A stretch of 40,897 bases of DNA, from assembly GCA_021851325.1 (NCBI GenBank), contig JAJZDZ010000024.1, forward strand, positions 1-40,897. The letters run 5' to 3'. The notes under the pieces are model-generated. The model did not search any database. It was not told where the DNA came from and worked only from the letters and a program-made list of their open reading frames with translations. The stretch comes from Pseudomonadota bacterium. GTDB taxonomy: Bacteria > Pseudomonadota > Alphaproteobacteria > Micropepsales > Micropepsaceae. Of this stretch, positions 1-8,592 are shown in pieces. The position numbers and the translations under genes are program-made. Within the stretch, counting starts at the first letter, position 1. Each line of letters opens with the position of its first letter.

Positions 1-1199
1 ACTATCACTTCTATGGATACCAGCGCACGGCAGGTGGTGGACAGAGCAAACTCAGCCTCAATCTACCTCACAACATGGTAACTCTTGGTGGTGACTTCTC
101 GTACAGCCAGCTCTACAGCCGCGAATACTGGTACGGCTCCTCCAACATGCCACTTACACCCGGATACAATGATGCCTGGGACGAACACGACGACCGCCTA
201 CTCGCATCAGCCTATATTCAGGACGATATTCATTTCTGGAATGGCCGGGTGCATGTGGTGCCGGGAGTGAAATATCTCTATGCGCACACCACCAATAGCG
301 ACAATCTGGGCTTCTATTACCCCAATCCCGGTACAGATGTGGGTGATGACCATTATGTCTCGCCCACCATCGGCGCCAGCGTTGAAGCCATGCGCAATCT
401 CGTGTTCTACGGAGCCTTCGGCCAGAACACGAAATTCCCCGACATAAGTGCCTTTTATGGCGCATTCCAGACGACCGCGAATGGCAGCCCGGTCATCGTC
501 CCGGTCCAGGCCAAACCGGAATATGTCAACGATTATGAGGCTGGCGTGCGCTACAAGTGGCATGGCCTGACCGCGGCCTTCAACTATTACCGGGAAGACT
601 TCCGCAGCATCTTCGTCACCCAGACCGATCCGGTTTCCGGGCTCAGCTATACCCGCAACGGTGGCTCGGCGCGCTATCAGGGTGAGGAACTGATGCTCAC
701 CGACAATCTCGGTCACTGGCTCGTCGGACAGTGGAATGGCTACCTCAATTATGCGCACAACGAGGCGGTCTACACTTCGAACGCCACCATTGCCGACACC
801 GGTGTGGGCGCGACCTTTACGGCTGGCCAAAGTGTTCCGAACGTCCCCCAGGATCTGCTGTCCGCCGGCCTGGTGTGGGCTCATGACAATTGGCGCCTCA
901 ACCTCGACGGCCAGTATGTGGGCACCCGCTATGTATCAAATGGGTATTCGGGTGCACCGGTGTCGCCGGCGATCACTATTCCCTCCTACGTCACCCTCAA
1001 TCTCGGTATCAACAAAACCATTCCGCTCAACTATGCCGGAGCGCATGCGCTCAAGCTTTCGCTCAATGTCGACAATCTCACCGACGAACAGTACTACGCC
1101 CGCGAGACCACCAACTTTGACTATAACGGCAACCAGTACCTGCAGGCGCTGGTGGGTGCTGGTCGGGCCGTGTTTGGCTCGGTCAGCATCTATTTCTAG
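1..1199 (+). CDS. TonB-dependent receptor, C-terminal part (cut by window edge)
   Basis: The reading frame is open from the left edge (codons start at base 3) to a TAG at 1197-1199, so about 398 C-terminal residues are visible and the plug and N-terminus lie outside. The residues alternate in the way typical of transmembrane beta-strands, with frequent Tyr/Trp girdle residues. The end carries an LNVDNLTDEQYY element, the usual last-strand 'N-L-(T/F)-D-x-x-Y' signature of TonB receptors, and the chain ends in aromatic Phe, the outer-membrane assembly signal. The protein therefore forms an outer-membrane beta-barrel importing a scarce ligand such as a siderophore, cobalamin or oligosaccharide. 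The ligand cannot be read from this half. A strong terminator follows at once, so it is the last gene of its transcript. The first ATG in the frame (75) is internal, not the start. Confidence 0.9.
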   Translation, partial: YHFYGYQRTAGGGQSKLSLNLPHNMVTLGGDFSYSQLYSREYWYGSSNMPLTPGYNDAWDEHDDRLLASAYIQDDIHFWNGRVHVVPGVKYLYAHTTNSDNLGFYYPNPGTDVGDDHYVSPTIGASVEAMRNLVFYGAFGQNTKFPDISAFYGAFQTTANGSPVIVPVQAKPEYVNDYEAGVRYKWHGLTAAFNYYREDFRSIFVTQTDPVSGLSYTRNGGSARYQGEELMLTDNLGHWLVGQWNGYLNYAHNEAVYTSNATIADTGVGATFTAGQSVPNVPQDLLSAGLVWAHDNWRLNLDGQYVGTRYVSNGYSGAPVSPAITIPSYVTLNLGINKTIPLNYAGAHALKLSLNVDNLTDEQYYARETTNFDYNGNQYLQALVGAGRAVFGSVSIYF

Positions 1200-1218
1200 G
1201 ATTGCCAGCCTCTAAATG

Positions 1219-1253
1219 ATGTGGCCGCCCCACAGGGGCGGCCACATGCTTTC
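1219..1253 (+). terminator. Terminator-like perfect 13-bp hairpin after the TonB receptor
   Basis: Bases 1219-1231 are the exact reverse complement of 1235-1247, with a 3-nt ACA loop, and the stem is very GC-rich. It starts 19 bases after the receptor stop codon. The T-run behind it (GCTTTCGTC) is weak, so termination may be imperfect, but stem strength and position make this the likely transcript end. Confidence 0.75.
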
Positions 1254-1357
1254 GTCGGGAGAGGGTGAGGCACGTGGGTACGGGGACTGGGGGCCAATTG
1301 CCCGCGCTACGACAGGAACGGCAAGTCCGCCATCACAGGCACCCTATTGCGGCCGGC

Positions 1358-1654
1358 CTAATACAGAACTTTGGCGACGAGTTCGCCGTTTTCGTCAACG
1401 ACCTCGAGGCGTGACATACACGGCATGCAGTAAACCCTGTCTCCGGCACGCAGCTCAACGCGCGAGCGGATCACGACTTTGCAGACCGGGCATTTGACTT
1501 CATTGGGGGCGAGGGAGTCCCCTGCACCTTTCCAGCGCCGGTAGAAGCGACGGTAGCGTGGCGGCACCTCGTTGAAGCCGGTTTCGTCGAGCTCAAAGAC
1601 CTGGCGCGGACGCTTTTCCGTTGCGCCGCGCTGTGATTCCAGAGGATCATTCAC
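1358..1654 (-). CDS. Small Cys4 zinc-ribbon (or rubredoxin-like) protein
   Basis: This is a 98-residue protein. It has a charged N-terminal half and two CxxC knuckles, C55-P-V-C58 and C76-M-P-C79, separated by a short beta-rich spacer. This spacing suits a zinc ribbon; a rubredoxin-type iron site is a less likely alternative because the usual rubredoxin CxxCGY and CPxC contexts are missing. The start is a GTG at 1654-1652 whose last bases overlap the TGA of the upstream diiron gene (GTGA), so the two are translationally coupled. It is the third gene of a leftward operon with two ferritin-like diiron proteins. An accessory, assembly or electron-transfer role for those enzymes is an inference from that coupling. 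I do not recognise the family by name. Confidence 0.75.
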   Translation of the reverse strand: MNDPLESQRGATEKRPRQVFELDETGFNEVPPRYRRFYRRWKGAGDSLAPNEVKCPVCKVVIRSRVELRAGDRVYCMPCMSRLEVVDENGELVAKVLY

Positions 1655-2427
1655 GATTGAAACCCTAATCTTGCGACGGCACCGAGATACTCGCTTGCCA
1701 GATCGGGCCGGCTGGCCGGCTCTATTCCCAGTTCTCCCATGGTTTCGGAGAACGTATCCAGGATCAGAGGGTCAAGTTCGCGCTTGATCTTCAGCAGTCG
1801 CTCATGTGCGTGCGGTGCAGCGATCAGCCGGCGCCCCAAATCATTCTCGCCAAAGCCCATGTGACGGCGCTCGTCCGAAACCACCCCGCTGAGCATTTCT
1901 GAGGTTATGGGATCGGCATGCGCGGCATGATAGCGGAACACGGTGTACTCCATGCATTCCAGTATCACGTTCTGCGCCAGTACGGCTGCCTCCCAGTCAC
2001 TGGCATGGACAAAGTCGAGCAGGCGTTCCTTGAATTTCAGAAGGCTGCGATTGGCGCGTTGCGGAATTTCGGCTTCGGGATCGCGTATGCCAAGCTGAGC
2101 CAGGCGGTGCAGCATGACTTCGAGGTGGCGGCCCTCGTCGACAACCTGGGTTGAAAGGAAAATCTTCGAGAGACGGTCGGGTGCGAACCCGATCATGCCG
2201 CTCGAGGCGTCGAGTGCAGCTGTCTCACCGACGCAGTAATTACATAGGATGGTGATCAGGCTTTGACGCTGATGCTCGGAGAGTTCGACCTCCCGGGTTG
2301 CTGGCGAGACGCCATATTCGCGACCGTGGAGGTATCCCTCCACGGTTTCGAACCAGAATTCAAACGAGTGCACCGTCCTGTGGAAGGCCGATGCATCGAG
2401 CTGATGAGGATCGTCCAGACCGCTCAT
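1651..2427 (-). CDS. Ferritin-like diiron protein, paralogue 2
   Basis: This is a 258-residue, predominantly helical protein. All six ligands expected for a carboxylate-bridged diiron site are visible: E68 (GETAALDAS), the pair E98/H101 in DEGRH, E157 (ILECME), and the pair E186/H189 in DERRH. The order E..ExxH..E..ExxH is that of the ferritin/ribonucleotide reductase R2/bacterial multicomponent monooxygenase superfamily, so an O2-activating oxidase or oxygenase in the cytoplasm is likely. The substrate is unknown. The ATG at 2427 is preceded by GAGGATCACC, a good ribosome site. It starts 8 bases after the upstream paralogue and overlaps the downstream zinc-ribbon gene. It shares the motif frame DEGRH / VILE / DERRHxGFGEN with paralogue 1 and probably arose by tandem duplication. 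AurF-like N-oxygenases are a related possibility. Confidence 0.82.
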   Translation of the reverse strand: MSGLDDPHQLDASAFHRTVHSFEFWFETVEGYLHGREYGVSPATREVELSEHQRQSLITILCNYCVGETAALDASSGMIGFAPDRLSKIFLSTQVVDEGRHLEVMLHRLAQLGIRDPEAEIPQRANRSLLKFKERLLDFVHASDWEAAVLAQNVILECMEYTVFRYHAAHADPITSEMLSGVVSDERRHMGFGENDLGRRLIAAPHAHERLLKIKRELDPLILDTFSETMGELGIEPASRPDLASEYLGAVARLGFQS

Positions 2428-2435
2428 GGTGATCC

Positions 2436-3317
2436 TCAGAGCGGTGACTGATATTCAAGGCCGATACGGGCGAGCCGGGTCTTGAATTCACCCAGCACCG
2501 TCGAGGCAAGGACCTTTTCCATTTCTTCAGTGGAAGCGCTGGAGAGATCTACACCCTGGTAAACTGCCTGGGTTTTGGGTCGGGCCCCGCTATCCATCTG
2601 GCGCTTGGCCTCTTCATTGGCCGCAGCACTTCCGGAGAAGGCAACGTGGAAGGTGGCCAGCATATGCTTTGACATGTCACGCTGCATCCGTTCGACATCG
2701 GCTTTGCGTTCGGGATAGCGACGGATCAGTTCCCCGATGCGGTTTTCGCCGAACCCGACATGACGTCGCTCATCGGCGATGGTGCCGGACAGTGTGTGGG
2801 CAAATTTGGGGTTGGTCTCGGCGTGGGAAGCCTGCAGCATCTCAAATACCGAGAAGGCCATGCCTTCGAGCACAATATTCTGACCGACTACGCCGGCCAC
2901 AAAGTCTTTCTTGTCGACTTTCTCGAGCAGGACTTCTGCGAACTTCGCCAGGTGAGGATTAAGATAGGTGGTGATTGTGGTCTCGAGATCCTGAGGCTTT
3001 ATGCCGAGATCATAGAGGCGCTGGGTGAAGATTTCGACATGCCGGCCTTCGTCAAGCGTCTGGGTCGCAAGGAAAGCCTTGCTGGCCTGATCGGGGGCTG
3101 AGTTGATCAGACCTGAGGACGCGGCCAGCGCACAACGTTCCCCGGCAATCAGCTGTACCGTCGAACGAATCTCACTTTCGCGCAGAAGATCATTATCGAG
3201 CATGGACTCCGGTTCGTGATCATCTGGTCCGTGTCCATAAACCGTGTCTTCAAGGTAGCCCTGCGGGCACGATTCAAGCCACCTCTGTATGGAATAGTTG
3301 GAAAGAAAATCTGCCAT
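2436..3317 (-). CDS. Ferritin-like diiron protein, paralogue 1
   Basis: This is a 293-residue helical protein with a complete diiron ligand set: E60 (AGERCAL), E90/H93 (DEGRH), E151 (VLEGMAF) and E183/H186 (DERRH). It aligns with its neighbour over the whole metal core but has about 35 extra C-terminal residues rich in Ser, Ala and Glu. I place the start at the ATG at 3317-3315 because AGGGAG lies 8 bases upstream and the protein then begins MADFLSNY. A longer frame reaching 3611 has no ribosome site and an Arg/Pro-rich translation typical of non-coding GC-rich DNA. It is the first gene of the three-gene operon. Possible roles are oxidation or hydroxylation of a lipid or aromatic substrate, as a heterodimer with paralogue 2 or as independent enzymes. 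Confidence 0.85.
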   Translation of the reverse strand: MADFLSNYSIQRWLESCPQGYLEDTVYGHGPDDHEPESMLDNDLLRESEIRSTVQLIAGERCALAASSGLINSAPDQASKAFLATQTLDEGRHVEIFTQRLYDLGIKPQDLETTITTYLNPHLAKFAEVLLEKVDKKDFVAGVVGQNIVLEGMAFSVFEMLQASHAETNPKFAHTLSGTIADERRHVGFGENRIGELIRRYPERKADVERMQRDMSKHMLATFHVAFSGSAAANEEAKRQMDSGARPKTQAVYQGVDLSSASTEEMEKVLASTVLGEFKTRLARIGLEYQSPL

Positions 3318-4203
3318 GTCCGTTCTCCCTGGGGTCTGGTGTCGCTTCTGTTTGGTCCGCCGACGCCCATGCCTGAACGGCCCATCGGGCCCTCCTTTGC
3401 GCACAAGACCTGTCGTCGTGCCGTGCGTGATGGCGCCTTTTGGAGGGCAAATGCCTGACCCAGGGAGGTCGGCGACAGGGTCTCGGTCGGCCAGATGGTC
3501 GCCCGCGCATGCCCGGTCCCTTGCGCCCCGCGTCAGCTGCCCCTGCCACCTCCTCGGAACACAACCCACGCCGGGGCATGCTAAAAGTGACGCCAGCGTC
3601 ATTGTTGACACAGGTCAAAATTGGCAGCGTTGGGACTGCTTTCTCCGCTTGGTTAGGGGCCCTGAAGCCCTATCGTACCGGAGCCTGGCCAAGCCGGCAT
3701 CGGTTCAGGCTTCCTGTGGTGGCAGGGTAAGGGACCCGCGCGCGGGATGGCTGGCCGGGGAGCGCATCCTGACCAGGGCCCAGGCAGGTTCGCGGTGGGC
3801 GAAGGCCGAAGCTGCTGAGCACGATGACTACGCCCTAGCACTCCGAGATGCAGGTCGCGGCCTGTCTCCCATCGTGTCGGTAGCAGGTAAAGATGTCCGG
3901 TTTCCGTAGCACATCGATTGTCCGCTTTGGTTTGCCCGGAAACCGCTGGAGCTTGTGGGCCGCCGCGCCCCTCGATGGGGCCGCATGGGTGCCATCAGAC
4001 CTGCGATGGGCTGCTCGCTGCGATCGCGCTGGCCAATGGCCTGACGCTGGCAATACGCAACGATTTCGATGTCGCTGGCCTGGGTATGATGGTGTTCAAT
4101 CCGCTTAAGTACGCCTTGCGCAACCATCGATCGTAGTGTCGGTCGATCCGGAGCAGCATAGCGCCCAATAGCGCAAACGCGGCATGCTGGCGGGAGGGTA
4201 GAG
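3318..4203. other. Gene-free interval upstream of the diiron operon
   Basis: Nearly 900 bases lie between the diiron operon start and the terminator of the TonB receptor. Long open frames exist on both strands but give Arg/Pro/Ala-rich translations with no recognisable motifs and no ribosome sites, as expected of GC-rich non-coding DNA. The promoter of the diiron operon must lie in the right-hand neighbourhood of 3320-3450, but I see no convincing -35/-10 pair. Confidence 0.6.
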
Positions 4204-4263
4204 GTAAAAAAAGGACCTTTCGGCGATAATTGCGGAAGGGGAATCGCTTCTCGCCGAAAGGTC
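4204..4263 (-). terminator. Rho-independent terminator of the second TonB receptor
   Basis: Bases 4214-4226 and 4251-4263 are exact 13-bp inverted repeats (arm GACCTTTCGGCGA on the plus strand). Read leftward, the hairpin is followed by an unbroken run of seven T (plus-strand A-run at 4206-4212). It lies 77-136 bases downstream of the receptor stop at 4340. The 24-nt loop is longer than usual. Confidence 0.85.
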
Positions 4264-4339
4264 AAGTTCGGAACCAAGGACGCTTGGGGCAGGGCTGCGC
4301 GGGAGGGTAGCTGCACAGGCGAGCAGCCCTCCCTGGCAG

Positions 4340-6790
4340 TTAGAACCTCACCCCGACAGTGACGTAGACGGCTCTTGGTGGAGCGGGCAGGGCAAGGAGC
4401 GAGCCCTGGCCGACTGACCAGCCATTGCCGCCATAAAGACCACCAGCAGAGACGTATTCGAACGCGTTGTATTTCTTGTCGAGCAGATTATCGATCTCCA
4501 GCTTGAGGGAGAGGGTTTTGAACATTCCGGTATAGTTCGATACCGGCACGTCAAGTGAAGTCGAGAAATTCACGACGCCAAACGATGGCAGTTTGACGTT
4601 GCTGGTGATGTTCTGATTGTTGTCGTAGATGTGCTGTTTGCCGGTGTACTGGTAGGAAATGCGCGGCTGTAGCAGGATCCCGTCACCCAGGAAGAACTGA
4701 TAGTAGGCGCCAATGTTGAAGTTAGCATTGGGCGTGTAGGGTACGGGCACGCCATGCAACGTATTGCCATTGCCGTTGATGAAGGTGGTGAACTTGGCGT
4801 CGACGATGCCCAGATTGAAGAAGGTGAATAGATTCTTGAAGGGCGACGCGTCGGCGAAAATATTGACACCCTTATAGGACGAAGACCCGAACGCGAGCAG
4901 TGCTCCACCACTGGCCAGGGCAGTCGGGATCGTTTCGTGTGTGAACTCAAGGTCGTAATAGGTCAGATTGATCAGGATATCCTTAGCCGGCCCGAGTTTC
5001 GCCCAGCGAAGCTTCGCGCCACCCTGATAGTATTGCCCCTCCTCAAGGTGCACATTCTGTGCGGGGATAGCGATAAAGGGACCGGTGCCGCCGCCCATTT
5101 CCGGTTGGCGATAGGCGACCGCCCAATTGCCGAAGAGGCTGAGCCACTTCAATGCTCTCCAGTTTGCACCAACTGACGGCTCGATACGGCTGAACGACTT
5201 GCTTGTCGCGGGTGAGGGAGTGATCCCGTTTATGGTCGATAGATCGGCTCCGAAATTGTACAGCATGGCAAGGGGAAACTCGGCCTGTTCGTCCGAGGTG
5301 TAGTCTGTGTAGTAGTCGAACCAGCGAATGCCGGGCGTGATATGTAGAGACTTGACCGGCGTAATAACGTCCTGGGCGAACACCGCGGTATCCACCTGGG
5401 TGAAGATGTTGCTGTTGAACTGACCATTGGGAACCGACTGGCTTCCCATGATGGGAATTCCGGGCGCAATCGGAAGGTTGGGATTATAGAGCTGCTCGCG
5501 CGAATGGTAGTAGCTGTATTGCAGGAAGCCACCCACTGTTACGTGGTTGTGCGGCAGGAAGATATCGAGGCTGGGTTTGTCACCGACCGACCAGGTGTGC
5601 GGCTGATTGATCTCATACTGTGTCGGTCCACCGAGCACATAGTCGTGGAGTGGTGTCCAGTGCTTGCGATTTTCATAGGTGACGTAGAAGAGGTCATGAA
5701 ACATGCCCCAATTGCCGGTCGACAGATTGAGCTTTGCATAGCCAATGCGGATTGCGTTGGTGTCATATTTGTAGTTCACCGAGTGCGGGAGCGTGGTGTA
5801 GAAACCGGTCGTCTGTTCGCTAAAGAGCGGGGCACCTGGTGCGTTGAAACCCTGAAGCGTGACGTTGCAAGGACCCAAAGGTGGATTGTTACCATTGGGA
5901 TCGGTGCAGGAGCTGGCTGCGATGGGGGTGACCGGCGTGGCGAGCGGGCGGTAGGCGCCGCTCCGCGTGGCGTAAAAGCCAAGGGCAAAATTGCCGCCTG
6001 ACCAGCTTTTGCGGGTTTTGAAATAGATCGCCCAGTTCTGGCTGTCCTCGGTAAAGTGGTCAGGGGTCTTCCAGAAATTGGCCGAGGCATCGACGCCACC
6101 GGCAATTACGGTATCCCAGCCATCGACGTTGCCGGTCTGCGCGTCGAAGCTGAGATTTTTGGTGTCGAAGCTGCCATAGGTCAGTTCGAGATCACCGCCA
6201 GCGGTGTCGGTTGGCTGTAACGGTACGAAGTTGAGACCGCCTCCGACATTCTGCCAGTAACGATCGGCAGGATTTCCTGGCCCGTAGGTGACGGATAGAG
6301 CCTGGAGCAGTGAACTCTGCGGCACCAGGGTGGTTTGCCAAAGACCATTACCCGGGTTGGTCATAGGCACGCCGTCCCAGGTTACCATGATGCTGCCATT
6401 GTCCGGATTACCGCCGGAAAAGCCCGCCCAGCCAAGCTTGACGCCGTCAATGCTGATCGTGGTCTTGGTCGAGCCGGTGGCGCCATAGGTGGAGGCGCTA
6501 ACACCTGGAACAAGATTGAGGACACTGGCGACGCCACCAACCGAGGTTGCCGCCTTGATCTGATCCTGATCGAGCGTCTTTACCGTCTGTGACGAAAAGA
6601 ACTCCTTGTTGTGGCGTTCGACGCGCGCCGTGATGATTACCTGCTCGATCGCGTTTGAACTGCCGATCTGAGGTATGGTGCTGGCACTCTCGGCGAGCGC
6701 GCCAGAGGCCGACATGGCCAAGAGCGAAGTTGTGACGAGCAACAAGGCACGTTGCGCGCCCCTGGAAAGCCTGTTTGTCCGGATAGTCAT
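4340..6790 (-). CDS. TonB-dependent outer-membrane receptor, complete
   Basis: This is an 816-residue receptor. A basic N-terminus and hydrophobic stretch form a signal peptide likely cut after ALA near residue 33. A TonB-box-like EQVIITA follows near residue 48. The plug domain carries the conserved LNLVPGV and a SIDGV/WDGVPM pair, and a long beta-barrel ends in VTVGVRF with the C-terminal Phe. Near the end, LEIDNLLDKKYN matches the final-strand signature of the family. Energised by TonB-ExbBD, it would import a large or scarce ligand. The sequence does not reveal the ligand, and no periplasmic or inner-membrane transporter sits beside it. It appears monocistronic: a terminator lies about 80 bases after the stop and an AT-rich control region precedes it. 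The window's first gene is a second receptor with a different C-terminal half. Confidence 0.92.
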   Translation of the reverse strand: MTIRTNRLSRGAQRALLLVTTSLLAMSASGALAESASTIPQIGSSNAIEQVIITARVERHNKEFFSSQTVKTLDQDQIKAATSVGGVASVLNLVPGVSASTYGATGSTKTTISIDGVKLGWAGFSGGNPDNGSIMVTWDGVPMTNPGNGLWQTTLVPQSSLLQALSVTYGPGNPADRYWQNVGGGLNFVPLQPTDTAGGDLELTYGSFDTKNLSFDAQTGNVDGWDTVIAGGVDASANFWKTPDHFTEDSQNWAIYFKTRKSWSGGNFALGFYATRSGAYRPLATPVTPIAASSCTDPNGNNPPLGPCNVTLQGFNAPGAPLFSEQTTGFYTTLPHSVNYKYDTNAIRIGYAKLNLSTGNWGMFHDLFYVTYENRKHWTPLHDYVLGGPTQYEINQPHTWSVGDKPSLDIFLPHNHVTVGGFLQYSYYHSREQLYNPNLPIAPGIPIMGSQSVPNGQFNSNIFTQVDTAVFAQDVITPVKSLHITPGIRWFDYYTDYTSDEQAEFPLAMLYNFGADLSTINGITPSPATSKSFSRIEPSVGANWRALKWLSLFGNWAVAYRQPEMGGGTGPFIAIPAQNVHLEEGQYYQGGAKLRWAKLGPAKDILINLTYYDLEFTHETIPTALASGGALLAFGSSSYKGVNIFADASPFKNLFTFFNLGIVDAKFTTFINGNGNTLHGVPVPYTPNANFNIGAYYQFFLGDGILLQPRISYQYTGKQHIYDNNQNITSNVKLPSFGVVNFSTSLDVPVSNYTGMFKTLSLKLEIDNLLDKKYNAFEYVSAGGLYGGNGWSVGQGSLLALPAPPRAVYVTVGVRF

Positions 6791-7435
6791 GACCGCCCCT
6801 CGGTGAGATCCCGAGCGAGTGATGGCGGCGCTCCGCGACAGAGTTGCGACAGTTCAAAGATGTTGGGAAAAATCAATATATTAATTGTGAAATAATTATC
6901 CAGACAGATGTGACATTTTCAAAAAAAGATCAGGAAAATATCGTGAAGCAATTTTTTCAATTCACCGGAAAAATCGAATATGACACGCGTAGTATTCCGG
7001 CGCATGAACGGTTGTTGATTTCGAAGTTCATTTATTAAATGTAATCGCGAAAAGCTGCGACGAAAAATGCTGGATACTGTTGCAGCGCGGCCGCACCAAA
7101 ATCACCTGCTCGGTGTTGGTGTCGGGTTGGCGAGGGTTGCCTGCGGGCTGCTGAGGCCACAGGGCTGCATGTGGAGAGCTGTGTCAGTCACGGCTAAAGG
7201 GTGGGTTGCCAGAACCGTGTGTGACAAAGAGCCGGCCGGGACTCCAAACCTCTTTGGCACCTGCCGGGCATCGGTGTGAGGTCCAGCTCATTCTGTACCT
7301 GCCATGCATGCCTGTTAGCCCGGAGCGAAACCCTGGTTGCCACGGGTTAGGTCAGTATCCCGCCGCTCGTTCATCTGAGGTTCAGCGACGCCTCGTCATA
7401 CTGTGTGAGCTAGCAGCTCAAACTCGGGTATCCAC
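6791..7435. promoter_or_regulatory. AT-rich divergent control region between TonB receptor and secreted protein
   Basis: The part from about 6855 to 7040 is strikingly AT-rich compared with everything around it, with many A/T runs such as AATATATTAATT and AATTTTTTCAATT. It precedes the leftward receptor gene and most likely holds its promoter and regulator sites. A 64-codon open frame (6844-7038, +) spans it, but its composition simply follows the AT-rich DNA and it has no ribosome site, so I do not call it a gene. The rest, to 7435, is ordinary GC-rich sequence with no feature I can support. Confidence 0.5.
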
Positions 7436-7858
7436 ATGAAGAACCTGGTAAAAGTAAGTATCGCTGCGGCCATGGTCGCGAGTTTTGCCTTTACTGGTAC
7501 AGCACTCGCGCACATTGCTCCTGCGAAGGCAAAAGCGTCGGGCGAACGCGCTGGGTCGTGCTTCTTCGTGAGCCAATTTGACAACTGGCGCGCGCCTAAC
7601 CCAAAGACGCTCTACATCGACACCTATTTTCATCATTACTACCGCCTCGATCTGTCCGGAACCTATCCCATGCTGAAATGGCCGGATGCGTTTCTGGTCA
7701 TGAATGTTGAGGGACCAGATACAATCTGCTCGGCAATTGACTGGGACTTGGCGGTGGACACGAGCCCGGGCGGTTTTATCGAGCACATTATCGTCAGGAA
7801 AATGACACCTCTCACGCCGGCTGAGGTCGCTGCGATCCCGGCCAAGTTCAGACCATAG
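7436..7858 (+). CDS. Secreted small protein, DUF6491-like
   Basis: This 140-residue precursor has a classical signal peptide: MKNLVK, a hydrophobic core, and a cleavage site after ALA at about residue 25. The mature part contains SCFFVSQFDNWRAPNPKTLY, a YRLDLSGTYP segment, an ICSAIDWDL segment and the end KMTPLTPAEVAAIPAKFRP. This order (Cys-Phe-Phe, N-W-R-A-P, Y-R-L-D-L, I-C, L-T-P-x-E-V-A-A) is what I know as the DUF6491 family of periplasmic proteins in sphingomonad- and Caulobacter-like bacteria. Two Cys (after SC and in TIC) could form a disulphide. The function is unknown. There is no obvious Shine-Dalgarno before the ATG, and no partner gene downstream. Confidence 0.8.
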   Translation: MKNLVKVSIAAAMVASFAFTGTALAHIAPAKAKASGERAGSCFFVSQFDNWRAPNPKTLYIDTYFHHYYRLDLSGTYPMLKWPDAFLVMNVEGPDTICSAIDWDLAVDTSPGGFIEHIIVRKMTPLTPAEVAAIPAKFRP

Positions 7859-8592
7859 AAGGTTCAGTCTGCGCGGCCCTAAGGTGGCTGGCCGTGGGAA
7901 AGTTCTCCACGGCGCGGGAAGGTGACAAAGTGCGAGGCTGCCAGCCGCGCAGGCGCCAAGGTCAGAGTGGTGTACAGAGCTGAGCGTGCGATCTTGTCTC
8001 TTCCGGTGGCGTACATCTCCTTGAGCACGAAATCCGGATCGCTCCCCTTTAACTTTTTCAGGCGCGCTGTAATTCGTCGATCGTGGGAGCGGTTGGACCC
8101 ATGAGCAGACCGTTTCTGCGCAGGTTAAATCTCTAAGTCCGCGATTAGACCAGTTCGCAGCTTCTGATGCCGGTAGCATTTTGTGTCCGCGGTGATGTTC
8201 TTCCTAAAAGGCCAGGATGGCCTGCTGGATCCGCAAATTTGACCACCAACCGCTGGCGGCGCCTGCTACCGGATGGAAAGTCCTATGAGGAAACTATTAA
8301 GTCATTGTTATATAATGATCTATTTTGGCCCTTCTGAGCTAATGTGCTAGACAATGTGCTAATTTTTGAGCCGCAAATCCCATCCGACGCTCTAACACAG
8401 ATTTTACACTAAGTAGCTGATATTACAAGAGAATTACCCCCTACCTACAGTCAACCGAAGGCAAAACCCCTGAAAGCCACGCGAAATCGGCCATTTTCAC
8501 CATTTGAGCTTCCTCGAAAGCGTTACCTGCTCTGACCTGCTGTTGACGACGATGGAGCGCGGCACTCTCGGGACCATTGTCCACAAAGCCAT
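7859..8592. other. Gene-free left border of the accessory island
   Basis: No credible gene lies in these 730 bases. From about 8285 to 8460 the DNA becomes markedly AT-rich, including TTATATAATGATC and the direct repeat described separately. This marks the transition from host-like sequence into the defence island. I looked for an integrase or its remnant here and did not find one. Confidence 0.5.
8341..8361. repeat. Short direct repeat AATGTGCTA x2
   Basis: AATGTGCTA occurs at 8341-8349 and again at 8353-8361, a 12-base period, inside the AT-rich border. An imperfect hairpin TCATT/AATGA (8312-8316 with 8324-8328) lies just before it. One helical turn of spacing fits a protein-binding site such as an operator or recombinase arm site, but this is only suggestive. 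Confidence 0.45.

Noticed and set aside
2436..3611. Longer frame of diiron paralogue 1 starting near 3611
   Set aside because: The upstream 98 codons are Arg/Pro-rich without homology, and a strong AGGAG-type site sits before the ATG at 3317.
3298..3909. 203-codon plus-strand frame in the interval left of the receptor terminator
   Set aside because: Its translation is low-complexity Arg/Pro/Gly, has no ribosome site, and overlaps the start of the diiron operon on the other strand.
6844..7038. 64-codon frame in the AT-rich region
   Set aside because: Composition follows the AT-rich DNA, no ribosome site, no motif; better explained as promoter DNA.
7418..8179. 253-codon minus-strand frame antisense to the secreted protein gene
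   Set aside because: It is a shadow of the DUF6491-like gene with no motif and no start signal.
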